Source: Tachypleus tridentatus (Eukaryota > Arthropoda > Merostomata > Xiphosura > Limulidae). Taken from it: a stretch of 64,000 nucleotides of DNA. Numbering within the stretch: the first letter of the stretch is position 1; each line of letters begins with the position of its first letter. The stretch covers positions 90,214,170 through 90,278,169 of the forward strand of contig NC_134834.1 in the NCBI RefSeq assembly GCF_004210375.1, given 5' to 3'. A model generated the notes under the pieces. That model saw only the letters and a list, made by a program, of their open reading frames with translations. It searched no databases and was not told where the DNA came from. A program made the translations under genes and the position numbers. Of the stretch, positions 45,759-57,227 are shown piece after piece.

Positions 45759-47502
45759 AGTTTAATTCTCTTTCTTATTTGGTGTTTTAAGTGTTACTCT
45801 AAAAGAAAATCGTTGTCGCAGCCCAAAATTTCCTAGTTGTGAAATATAAGAGATGCTTTAGGAATTCACTTTTACTGGAGGACGCTGGAAAGTGGAGCCT
45901 GATAACTCTGGTTTGCGTTACACATCCCGGAACTACACGAGTGTCATTTCGGGGGTATGGAAACTGTCGCTCACAGGCGTGTGTGTCATTGACTTAAATT
46001 GATCAATTTAGCCTCTGAGAACTTTTCTCAAACGTCTTTTAGTCACATGTTGGTGTTTATGTCTTCTTTATATTTCTTTCGGACCTACTTTCGCAAAATC
46101 TGGTATTTTACTCTCGTTACACAGGCCCACATCCCATCACTTACAGATGTGTGTGCAGAATTTAGATTTTAACACGAGCTTGCATCGGGATTAGAATTAT
46201 TTAATATTCACCTTCTTTTATTCGTCATTTGGCTATACACATTAATTTACCTGTGTTTATTAACGTGTATTTTGGTTTCCATCGGGAGAAGTCGTGTGTA
46301 CTCGCCTCCTTCTCCCCCTACAACAAAATAGTATTAAACGCTGGTTACCGTCTAGTGGGAGTGCCTCAGAAGTCGCTCTTTTGTCTCTCGCTAAAGAAGT
46401 GTATGGATATTAATGAAAGTACGTTGCAAAAACTGGGAATAATTCTCTGACGTTATAGAAACAGAATGAATAAAGGAACAGCACCTGTCACACTCGGCTA
46501 CTACCGTTCGCGAGTCGGAAGCGTGCCACGTACCGAGTTCCTACTTATCTGAAGACGTTTCCTTCGCGTTTTGCTTTCACTGCTATGTTTTCAATTTTGC
46601 TTTTACTGTTTTGTAACTTTTTTTTTCTTGTTGTTTCTACTCGCCTATTTTGTTTTATACTCCAATAGCAAAGACTCTTGTCGTTATTGGAAAGTTAATT
46701 TTCAAATGCACATACATATAAAATAGATATTTGATTTATAAATAAGGTGTGCAATCGTCGGTGTCTCCGAGTGAAGGCTCTCTCTGCTGGGTTATATTTC
46801 TAGACAAAGTAATTTTACAAAACGTAGCGAACGAACGTTATGTAAGGAAACTCGAAATATTTGTCGCATCGCCTTTTCTGTGTAGCAGACAGATCCCTCG
46901 ACAATTGCTTTTCTTAGGCAAAACGTGCACGAGCGAGACAATTTTGTGAAATAGGGAAACGTTTTAAATTCCATCTGTATAAGACTGCCTTAGATTGATG
47001 TGGGCTGGATCTACTCATTAACGAAGTTTCTGTTTTGTAGATTTCGCACCCTTTGTGCATTCCGAAGATCGACCCGCGAAGATAGTTTATTTCTTTTCTC
47101 TCAATATACGTCTGATTGGAGGGTTTGGTTTAAAGTGAAATGGAACGCGGCTCACGCCACCTGCTTAGAGAGCTGCTACTTTTCTTGAACGATCGCAGGA
47201 AATGAATGTTTGAACTTCGTTTTCGAAGCGTGTTTTATCAACTGACTTGTTGATGGAAAAGTTGAAACGTTTTAGTTCCTATAACAAAATGTTTTCCCAA
47301 CAGTTTACCATTATAAACACCTAGTATTAAGGCACTTCAATTGAGCCAACCACTTTCTTTTTCTCTCTTGTTTGAATTTCGGGAAGGATTTTTATCTCTT
47401 AAATCAGAAATTGTGAAAAATCTCTTAAATCAGAAATTGAGAGGTATCGATCAGCTCTTTGCGAGACCTACAAATTTCAACGAGAAAAAAAAAAAAAAAA
47501 AA
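45759..47502 (-). repeat. 5S intergenic spacer, gamma type, 1744 bp
   Basis: Gamma-type with the 9-bp deletion near 45993. Private variants TCGCCTATTT (46641) and AAATGCACAT (46704) are shared only with the last spacer. A local rearrangement near 47365-47450 repeats TCTCTTAAATCAGAAATTG and inserts TGTTTGAATT. No gene is seen. Confidence 0.9.
47485..47502 (-). terminator. Pol III terminator (T18) of intact 5S gene
   Basis: Eighteen T on the gene strand directly after the 5S 3' end, the longest terminator of the intact genes. Confidence 0.9.
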
Positions 47503-47620
47503 GTCATCATCACCCGGTATTCCCAGGTGGTCACCCTCCCAAGTACTAACCGGGCCCGCCGTTGCTTAGCTTCGGTGATCGGACGAGAACCGGCGCTTTC
47601 AACGTGGTATGAACGATGAC
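47503..47620 (-). rRNA. 5S rRNA gene, intact
   Basis: 118 nt, identical to the other intact genes, lying between two gamma spacers. The only uninterrupted 5S gene in the right half of the window. Confidence 0.97.
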
Positions 47621-49333
47621 AGTTTAATTCTCTTTCTTATTTGGTGTTTTAAGTGTTACTCTAAAGAAAATCGTTGTCGCAGCCCAAAATTTCCTAGTTG
47701 TGAAATATAAGAGATGCTTTAGGAATTCACTTTTACTGGAGGACGCTGGAAAGTGGAGCCTGATAACTCTGGTTTGCGTTACACATCCCCGGAACTACAC
47801 GAGTGTCATTTCGGGGGTATGGAAACTGTCGCTCACAGGCGTGTGTGTCATTGACTTAAATTGATCAATTTAGCCTCTGAGAACTTTTCTCAAACGTCTT
47901 TTAGTCACATGTTGGTGTTTATGTCTTCTTTATATTTCTTTCGGACCTACTTTCGCAAAATCTGGTATTTTACTCTCGTTACACAGGCCCACATCCCATC
48001 ACTTACAGATGTGTGTGCAGAATTTAGATTTTAACACGAGCTTGCATCGGGATTAGAATTATTTAATATTCACCTTCTTTTATTCGTCATTTGGCTATAC
48101 ACATTAATTTACCTGTGTTTATTAACGTGTATTTTGGTTTCCATCGGGAGAAGTCGTGTGTACTCGCCTCCTTCTCCCCTACAACAAAATAGTATTAAAC
48201 GCTGGTTACCGTCTAGTGGGAGTGCCTCAGAAGTCGCTCTTTTGTCTCTCGCTAAAGAAGTGTATGGATATTAATGAAAGTACGTTGCAAAACTGGGAAT
48301 AATTCTCTGACGTTATAGAAACAGAATGAATAAAGGAACAGCACCTGTCACACTCGGCTACTACCGTTCGCGAGTCGGAAGCGTGCCACGTATCGAGTTC
48401 CTACTTATCTGAAGACGTTTCCTTCGCGTTTTGCTTTCACTGCTATGTTTTCAATTTTGCTTTTACTGTTTTGTAACTTTTTTTTTCTTGTTGTTTCTAC
48501 TCACCTATTTTGTTTTATACTCCAATAGCAAAGACTCTTGTCGTTATTGGAAAGTTAATTTTCAAATGTACATACATATAAAATAGATATTTGATTTATA
48601 AATAAGGTGTGCAATCGTCGGTGTCTCCGAGTGAAGTCTCTCTCTGCTGGGTTATATTTCTAGACAAAGTAATTTTACAAAACGTAGCGAACGAACGTTA
48701 TGTAAGGAAACTCGAAATATTTGTCGCATCGCCTTTTCTGTGTAGCAGACAGATCCCTCGACAATTGCTTTTCTTAGGCAAAACGTGCACGAGCGAGACA
48801 ATTTTGTGAAATAGGGAAACGTTTTAAATTCCATCTGTATAAGACTGCCTTAGATTGATGTGGGCTGGATCTACTCATTAACGAAGTTTCTGTTTTGTAG
48901 ATTTCGCACCCTTTGTGCATTCCGAAGATCGACCCGCGAAGATAGTTTATTTCTTTTCTCTCAATATACGTCTGATTGAGGGGTTTGGTTTAAAGTGAAA
49001 TGGAACGCGGCTCACGCCACCTGCTTAGAGAGCTGCTACTTTTCTTGAACGATCGCAGGAAATGAATGTTTGAACTTCGTTTTCGAAGCGTGTTTTATCA
49101 ACTGACTTGTTGATGGAAAAGTTGAATAGTTCCTATAACAAACATGTTTTCCCAACAGTTTACCATTATAAACACCTAGTATTAAGGCACTTCAATTGAG
49201 CCAACCACTTTCTTTCTCTCTTTCGGGAAGGATTTTTTATCTCTTAAATCAGAAATTGTGAAAAAAGTGAGAGGTATCGATCAGCTCTTTGCGAGACCTA
49301 CAAATTTCAACGTGAAAAAAAAAAAAAAAAAAA
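47621..49333 (-). repeat. 5S intergenic spacer, gamma type, 1713 bp
   Basis: Shortest spacer, gamma-type with the 9-bp deletion near 47853. It reads GTGAAGTCTCTC rather than GAAGGCTCTC near 48632, a variant shared with the 55141 spacer. No gene is recognised. Confidence 0.9.
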
Positions 49334-49425
49334 GTCATCATCACCCGGTATTCCCAGGTGGTCACCCTCCCAAGTACTAACCGGGCCCGCCGTTGCTTAG
49401 CTTCGGTGATCGGACGAGAACCGGC
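49334..49425 (-). pseudogene. 5S rRNA gene, 3' fragment (27-118), split by copy 7
   Basis: 92-nt 3' part with control region and terminator; partner at 55102-55140; target duplication at 49413-49425. Confidence 0.95.
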
Positions 49426-49700
49426 TTTTTTTTTTTTTTTTTTCTCTTTATTTATCCCACCTCAACGAGGGGGTATACACAGAAATACAACAAATAAAAC
49501 ACAAGTTAATGAATTAGCATGTAACAATAACTCTATAGATTACCATGCTGAAAATTACCACAAAGTTAATAAAATTAAGGAAAAAGAAATAAAAGAGGTA
49601 ATTGGAACAGCAGGTAATCCAACAAACATTATAATGAACATTAACAAACAAGAAATCAATGGATCTTTCATTGGTAACAAAAATATAATGAAATAACAAC

Positions 49701-52700
49701 TTATCTTAACAACGTACACAAGAAATAACCTTGGGCACCTTGGGTTACCAAGCTACCAACATAAGAATACACAGAATAAAAAACATTTAATGAGTTATGT
49801 AACAAAGATCTATGATAATGAAGATATATATGTCTCCGTACACGCACTTTAAACATGGAAATTAAATGAATTTCGCGATGACGTGCCAAAGAAACTGAAC
49901 GAGCAGAACATATAACCTGACGTGCCAAACTAGTAATCAAACGGAATATGTTCCAGCATCTCCCGGGTAACGAAGGGTGAGGTCCCACTAAGAGGCATCT
50001 CCTCCATACCCAGTTAGATATGGGACATCCAAAATAAAACGCCAATAATTTATATACATATGACCACAAAGGCTGCACAAAAGGACATAGGAAAAACAGA
50101 TGGTCTATGGTTTCCCGCGCCTGTGAACAGAAAGTGCACAACCCTGTGGGATGTCTGTCCATATGTACAGCTTGACATTAGTGGTTATCGCCCGCAACCA
50201 AAGTAAATAATCCACATCACAAACATGAAAACCCACAAAAGAAGAATAAGCGTTTTTCGAATGAGTTTCCAATCTCCAGGAGGAACAATATCCCCAGTAG
50301 AATGGAGCAGGTAAATTAGTAGCTAGTGAACACTGTATATGACCCACCAGTTGCTTCACAGATAAACCTTGAAAATGAACCCGGTTATCAGAGTGGTCCA
50401 GAAAATATAAATCTACAACAAGTGTGGTCGATGGGAGAGGAGCCGGCTGGTTGGACAAAACCGTCAACCAGTCCACAGGCAACGCCTCCTTCAGCATATT
50501 AAAATGTGAAACAATTGTGCGGACATTGACCAACGGATCAGCGTCCGTACACATTTCAATCACCGCCCTCACCGGAAGAAAACCTGGGAGCACCTCGTAC
50601 AACAAATGTCGGACCTGAACCAAACCTGCGTTGATAAATTCAGGAAAATTAAATGTTCGGTTCCGAACATCCACAATAGCCGGATTGAAAAACAAAGGTT
50701 CATCAAAATTTTGTGGGGAAAGAGGAGCTGCGACAATCCCTCTTTCCCCAAGAAGAACCTTCCAGGCATGAAACATTTCCTGAATATACAAAGGTAACGA
50801 TTTCACAAAACGTGGCAAAATTCGGCATTGAAGAATCCGAAAGCCCAAAGCGAGATTGCCATAACAAGAAAAAAATCCAGAAAGAAGTTGTCGCAGGGTG
50901 GAAGGACAAGAAGCATCCAAACAACGCTGCAACAATCTCAAACGGAATGCAAGTTTACGAGCATTAATATCAACCAAGTTGATACCTCCACAATCATAAC
51001 TCCGATCAGAATACCGTATGCCACTTTATGTATACCTCCCCGCCAAATAAAATCAAGAATACATTTGCGAAATCGAGCCTCAAACTGTGTTGGCAACGGC
51101 AGAATTTGCAACGTGTACCACAACACAGATGCTACCAAGGAATTCACCACAAGAGATTTACCCTTTAGTGACAATGAACGAAAACGCCACGACACCAAGA
51201 TACGAGATACCCTGCGCAAAACATCCTGCCACGTATCCTGCAGCATTACATCGAAATGGGAGTGGAAAACTATACCTAAAATCCTAATAGGATCCTGGGA
51301 AATTCTCAACTCATCCAGGACAAAGTCTGCAGAAGAGGCCAAACACCCAACCCACAAACCCTGACTTTTGGCCAAGTTGATCCTTCCCCCAGTAGCTCTG
51401 CCAAAAGTTTGGCATACATCCAACACATGAGGCAAAGATTTGGCGTCTCGTAAGGTCAAAGTGGTATCATCAGCATGCTGATAAATAAGGGACGGCGTGT
51501 TGAGGAACACATCACCCCAATACCAGTAATATGAACATTATGAACTAACATATTTCGTAACGGTTCGACACTGAGAACGTAAAGTAAAGCAGACATTGGG
51601 CATCCTTGACGAATACCCCGAGTTACAGCAAAATCATTTGTGAGAAATCCATTAAACTTAACACAACTAGAAATAGAAGTATAGCAAAGACGAACCCAAT
51701 GAACAAAAGTAGAACCAAAACCCATACGCACAAGAAGTTGAAATAGATACTCATAGGCCACCCGATCAAAGGCTTGCATCTGATCGAGCTTCAAAAAGAT
51801 TCCACCCTGGCCGGTACGTGCTAAAGATTGCAATAGCAAAACGAGTGTTAACGGAGTATCAGCAACGTCCCGTCCAGGTATACACCCGGATTGGTCATCT
51901 GAAACTAAACTGGAGATCACAGACGAAAGGCGACGAGCCAGCACTTTGGCCAGAAGCTTATAGTCAGAACATAGCAATGTCAAAGGCCGGCTGTTAGCCG
52001 CCAACCGTCGATCCCCGCCTTTCGGGATAGGAACAATTACCCCGAACACATTGAACTGAGCAACTGTGGAGAGAGAAAAAGGTCAGACAGGACAGACACA
52101 AAGTCGTCAACAAAATGAGGGAGGAAACATTTGTAAAATTCGGACGTAAAACCATCCAAACCAGGAGATTTGCCAATTGGTAAACTGTCTAGAGCAGCGA
52201 GAATTTCCGAAATCGTGAATGGAGCATCACAAATATCAGCTTGTTCATGGGTGAGAGTTTTATCAACAAAGGTGAGAACGAAATCGATGTCGTCCTGCAG
52301 AACAATATCTTCAGTATATAGTGCTGAATAATATTGATGCAGAACAGCAGCGACATCATCCGCATCGGACACTTCTTCACCCCATCAGTGAGCATGGATC
52401 GAAACTCAATTCTGCTCTGTCGGACTCTTTCCATACGAAGAAAGTAAGAGGTAGACCTCTCACCCTCCTCAAACCAACGAATATGAGAACGAATCCTCGC
52501 CCCCTCTATCGTATGGTGATCCAAAGTCTCCAATTCATCTTCGAGTTCATATAATTTTACCTTAGACCTACCAGGGAAACGAGACAGTTTTCGAAGCTCA
52601 CGATTGATGGACGACTCAAGCTGACATTTGCGAGAACGGGATGCCCGCGCTCGAAGAAGCGAATATCGCTGGGTAAGTGAACGGAACGCGGATTTCAATG

Positions 52701-53560
52701 TTTCATACCACGAAATTTTATTAGTCCCATATACTGTCCAACTTCGACTTCTGGCGATTAACAGCTTAATGGCTTTCACATATTCGGCATCCATCAACAA
52801 CTGGTTATTGAAGTGCCAGAAATTAGGACCTCTGACAACGGGCCGCAGTGTAAGCTCGAAGCCCAATAAAGCATGATCTGTAGCAGGAAACCACAACGTA
52901 CGTAAGCGTTTGACAGTCCCCTGTAAGGTAGATGATAGCAAAACCTTATCAATACGAGACGACAACATCTCACCATTAACAAAGCTCTTCCACGTGAAAC
53001 CAGGGGTAGTCGGCGATAAGAGAGAATGCGCATCAAGTAAATCAAACTTACTGAGGAACTGAACAAAAGCCGAACGACTAGCATCACGGGAGAAACGAAC
53101 AGGAAATCGATCGCGTGACACATCCACCACACAATTAAAATCCCCCACAACGAGTAATCCCGTGCAATCATCTAAGTTATAGGTTAAGGTGTGGAAAAAA
53201 TCCCGTCTCTCATAAATATCGCGAGGAGCATATACTGATGATAGCAGGAAAGACGAAGTCTCGAAAGTTAATTTTACAGTCAAAACCCTACCCACCCCAT
53301 CAGAAGAAACGAATGTAACATTATCCCTCAAAAACCGCTGTAACAAGATGGCAACCCCTTGTCGTCCAGTAAGAGAATTATTAAAAAAAGCTAAACCTGG
53401 CCAATATTTCAGTACAACATCTTGAAAATCATCAGTAAAAACGTTTCCTGTAAACAAACAACATCAAAATTAGTAACAAAGTAATCCAGATAATAAGCCA
53501 GCTTACTAACATTACGCAACCCATTACAATTCAAACCCCCACCCTGAGTGAATGTAACAT
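49701..53560 (-). pseudogene. LINE ORF2 endonuclease/reverse transcriptase, copy 7 (broken)
   Basis: ATG at 53560, TAA at 49701-49703. Blocks: 52189-53457 (endonuclease and linker), 52037-52372, 51456-52049, 50938-51510, 50105-50977 and 49701-50162. The N terminus is broken at TCAAACCCCC (53531-53540) and again at the A run near 53438-53443. Other breaks: CACCCCATC (52378-52384), GAGAGAAAAAGG and ACCCCGAAC around 52040-52080, CACCCCAATACC (near 51512), ACTCCGATC (near 51001) and TGTACAGC (near 50166). All catalytic motifs are kept. Confidence 0.9.
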
Positions 53561-53693
53561 GCAAAAGACGACAAACAGGAACGAGAATTAAAATTAAACT
53601 GTATCTTACACAAAAGTTACAAGAACAATCGTAAAGAATTGAGCAAATATGTACAAAGTACAGTTAACAATAAAACACATTCTTACACTAAAA

Positions 53694-53756
53694 TGAAACA
53701 AACAAACAAACAAACAAAAAAAAAAAACAAAAAAAAAAACAAAAAACAACAACAAT
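53694..53756. repeat. (CAAA)n / A-rich tract, copy 7
   Basis: CAAA repeats followed by A runs punctuated by C, in the gap between ORF1 stop and ORF2 start. Confidence 0.82.
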
Positions 53757-53759
53757 CAT

Positions 53760-54952
53760 TTATGTTTGAGACACCGCCTTCGCCTTTGCACGAGGTTTCC
53801 TAAGTATCGGGACGTCCGACACCCGTTTCCGTCTACTGATCTTTGAGGTGTTACCTGGATTCATCGCCACCACACTAGCATACTTCCAACGACGTTGAAG
53901 AGGCACCTCCACATCGCCGGCGGTACGTTCACCACTAACCGTAAGTGGTGGGAAGTGTCGATCAAAATTACGTCGTCCAGCAGGGGGAAGACTACTAGCC
54001 CGTTCCCTGGCCCCACCAGAAACCGTCGGTCGCCTGGAAGATACATCCACCCAAGGGGTAGCTGTAGTCTCCTTTGAAATGGAAACCTCCGAATCAGCGC
54101 GTTGATGAACAGATAGTCTTTCAGCGTCTTCAGGCACTGCACGAGAAGGAACAACCGTGGCCACGTCAACCTCGTCACGATAAGGAGTGGGCGTGGCCAC
54201 GTCAGCGTCGTCACGAGAAGGAGTGGGCGTGGCCACGTCAGCGTCGTCACGAGAAGGAGTGGGCGTGGCCACGTCAGCGTCGTCACGAGAAGTGGGCGCG
54301 GCCACATCATCGTCGTCACAAGAAGAAGGCCGAGGAACAACAAGCTTGGGACAACGTTGCCGAACATGTCCTTGCACATGACAATGTCGGCAAATAAATT
54401 GGGGACAATCGCGATATAAATGATCCGCCCCCAAACATAAATTACACACTTTTGACTGGCGATCATGCTTCACCTTTAACATAACCGCCTTCCCCAAAGG
54501 ATCAAAAACTTTCACAACGTACGGCAAAGAGATACACTTTTCACTAAAAGACACACGAACATGGCGTATACCTAAATATATGCCTTGGTCTCTCTTCCAC
54601 ACTATAGGGCTCCTTACTTCACAAGAAAAATCCTTAAGTTTATTTAAAAGAACATCATCGGCTATATATTCTGGTACTTCCATAAAAGAAACAGTAATAG
54701 TGCGTTTAGTTACACCATTAGCCAAACAGTGTACGCCATTTACAACAAGACCAGCATCGACAGCTAGGTCTACGTCAGCAGGGAGAACAAAAGTTACCTC
54801 ATAACCTCCCGGGCGAGGAACAACAGCAGTAACCGAAGCAGCACCAAACGTATTCATAACAGCATGGATCACGTCCCCATGGTTTGAATTGAAGTTTCCA
54901 CAAACACCGTGCGATGCATTACTTCCATACTTGTTTGAGAAGCTGAACACAT
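53760..54952 (-). pseudogene. LINE ORF1, subfamily B, copy 7 (one N-terminal frame break)
   Basis: From the ATG at 54952 the frame is lost after about 20 codons at GAATTGAAGTTTCC (near 54886-54893; copy 3 has GGAAG). Downstream it is open without interruption to the TAA at 53760, through both CCHC knuckles and five linker units, the fourth being one codon shorter than in copy 3. An open frame extends upstream to 55031 but includes 5' UTR sequence in an unrelated frame, so I do not take it as the natural N terminus. Confidence 0.88.
54157..54333 (-). repeat. 36-bp minisatellite (5 units) in ORF1, copy 7
   Basis: Units start at 54157, 54193, 54229, 54265 and 54298; the fourth is 33 bp, so the frame is kept. 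Three middle units are nearly identical, which points to recent expansion. Confidence 0.9.
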
Positions 54953-55013
54953 ATTCAACAAATAACAAAAGCACAAAACTAGAAACAAAAAAAAGAACTG
55001 TACGCTCACTAGG

Positions 55014-55063
55014 CTTAGCTACTAAACTCACACTAAGGCTTAGCTACGAAACTCACACTAAGG
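55014..55063 (-). repeat. 25-bp tandem duplication in LINE 5' UTR, copy 7
   Basis: Units 55014-55038 and 55039-55063, with the same single-base difference between units as in copy 2. Confidence 0.9.
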
Positions 55064-55101
55064 CTATCAGGAGCGAGAAAAAAAACACGTCTGCACTCGA
55101 G

Positions 55102-55140
55102 GACGAGAACCGGCGCTTTCAACGTGGTATGAACGATGAC
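55102..55140 (-). pseudogene. 5S rRNA gene, 5' fragment (1-39), split by copy 7
   Basis: First 39 nt of the gene continued at 49334-49425; unmutated. Confidence 0.95.
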
Positions 55141-56864
55141 AGTTTAATTCTCTTTCTTATTTGGTGTTTTAAGTGTTACTCTAAAAGAAAATCGTTGTCG
55201 CAGCCCAAAATTTCCTAGTTGTGAAATATAAGAGATGCTTTAGGAATTCACTTTTACTGGAGGACGCTGGAAAGTGGAGCCTGATAACTCTGGTTTGCGT
55301 TACACATCCCCGGAACTACACGAGTGTCATTTCGGGGGTATGGAAACTGTCGCTCACAGGCGTGTGTGTCATTGACATGGAACACTTAAATTGATCAATT
55401 TAGCCTCTGAGAACTTTTCTCAAACGTCTTTTAGTCACATGTTGGTGTTTATGTCTTCTTTATATTTCTTTCGGACCTACTTTCGCAAAATCTGGTATTT
55501 TACTCTCGTTACACAGGCCCACATCCCATCACTTACAGATGTGTGTGCAGAATTTAGATTTTAACACGAGCTTGCATCGGGATTAGAATTATTTAATATT
55601 CACCTTCTTTTATTCGTCATTTGGCTATACACATTAATTTACCTGTGTTTATTAACGTGTATTTTGGTTTCCATCGGGAGAAGTCGTGTGTACTCGCCTC
55701 CTTCTCCCCTACAACAAAATAGTATTAAACGCTGGTTACCGTCTAGTGGGAGTGCCTCAGAAGTCGCTCTTTTGTCTCTCGCTAAAGAAGTGTATGGATA
55801 TTAATGAAAGTACGTTGCAAAACTGGGAATAATTCTCTGACGTTATAGAAACAGAATGAATAAAGGAACAGCACCTGTCACACTCGGCTACTACCGTTCG
55901 CGAGTCGGAAGCGTGCCACGTACCGAGTTCCTACTTATCTGAAGACGTTTCCTTCGCGTTTTGCTTTCACTGCTATGTTTTCAATTTTGCTTTTACTGTT
56001 TTGTAACTTTTTTTTTCTTGTTGTTTCTACTCACCTATTTTGTTTTATACTCCAATAGCAAAGACTCTTGTCGTTATTGGAAAGTTAATTTTCAAATGTA
56101 CATACATATAAAATAGATATTTGATTTATAAATAAGGTGTGCAATCGTCGGTGTCTCCGAGTGAAGTCTCTCTCTGCTGGGTTATATTTCTAGACAAAGT
56201 AATTTTACAAAACGTAGCGAACGAACGTTATGTAAGGAAACTCGAAATATTTGTCGCATCGCCTTTTCTGTGTAGCAGACAGATCCCTCGACAATTGCTT
56301 TTCTTAGGCAAAACGTGCACGAGCGAGACAATTTTGTGAAATAGGGAAACGTTTCAAATTCCATCTGTATAAGACTGCCTTAGATTGATGTGGGCTGGAT
56401 CTACTCATTAACGAAGTTTCTGTTTTGTAGATTTCGCACCCTTTGTGCATTCCGAAGATCGACCCGCGAAGATAGTTTATTTCTTTTCTCTCAATATACG
56501 TCTGATTGGAGGGGTTTGGTTTAAAGTGAAATGGAACGCGGCTCACGCCACCTGCTTAGAGAGCTGCTACTTTTCTTGAACGATCGCAGGAAATGAATGT
56601 TTGAACTTCGTTTTCGAAGCGTGTTTTATCAACTGACTTGTTGATGGGAAAAGTTGATTAGTTCCTATAACAAAAATGTTTTCCCAACAGTTTACCATTA
56701 TAAACACCTAATATTAAGGCACTTCAATTGAGCCAACCACTTTCTTTCTCTCTTTCGGGAAGGATTTTTTATCTCTTAAATCAGAAATTGTGAAAAAATT
56801 TGAGAGGTATCGATCAGCTCTTTGCGAGACCTACAAATCTCAACGTGAAAAAAAAAAAAAAAAA
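55141..56864 (-). repeat. 5S intergenic spacer, gamma type, 1724 bp
   Basis: Gamma-type but without the 9-bp deletion (GTCATTGACATGGAACAC is whole near 55369). It has CAAATCTCAACGTG (near 56835) where other units have AATTTCAACGTG. No gene is recognised. Confidence 0.9.
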
Positions 56865-56956
56865 GTCATCATCACCCGGTATTCCCAGGTGGTCACCCTC
56901 CCAAGTACTAACCGGGCCCGCCGTTGCTTAGCTTCGGTGATCGGACGAGAACCGGC
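56865..56956 (-). pseudogene. 5S rRNA gene, 3' fragment (27-118), split by copy 8
   Basis: 92-nt 3' part with control region intact; partner at 62467-62505; target duplication at 56944-56956. Confidence 0.95.
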
Positions 56957-57227
56957 TTTTTTTTTTTTTTCTCTTTATTTATCCCACCTCAACGAGGGGG
57001 TATACACAGAAATACAACAAATAAAACACAAGTTAATGAATTAGCATGTAACAATAACTCTATAGATTACCATGCTGAAAATTACCACAAAGTTAATAAA
57101 ATTAAGGAAAAAGAAATAAAAGAGGTAATTGGAACAGCAGGTAATCCAACAAACATTATAATGAACATTAACAAACAAGAAATCAATGGATCTTTCATTG
57201 GTAACAAAAATATAATGAAATAACAAC

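Larger units (their letters stand above)
49426..55101 (-). mobile_element. 5S-specific LINE copy 7 (subfamily B), full length 5676 bp
   Basis: Complete element from 55101 to an 18-base poly(A) at 49426-49443; target duplications at 55102-55114 and 49413-49425. It shares the doubled 25-bp 5' UTR unit (55014-55063) with copy 2. One short ORF2 tract near 52570-52610 (CAGGGAAACGAGACAG, CACGATTGATGG, SSINRELRKLSRFPG) matches subfamily A rather than B, which suggests conversion from A. It is the longest copy in the window. Confidence 0.95.

Noticed and set aside
53760-55031. 423-codon version of ORF1 in copy 7
   Set aside because: Its first ~40 codons read 5' UTR in another frame; the conserved ATG is at 54952 with a frame break after it.
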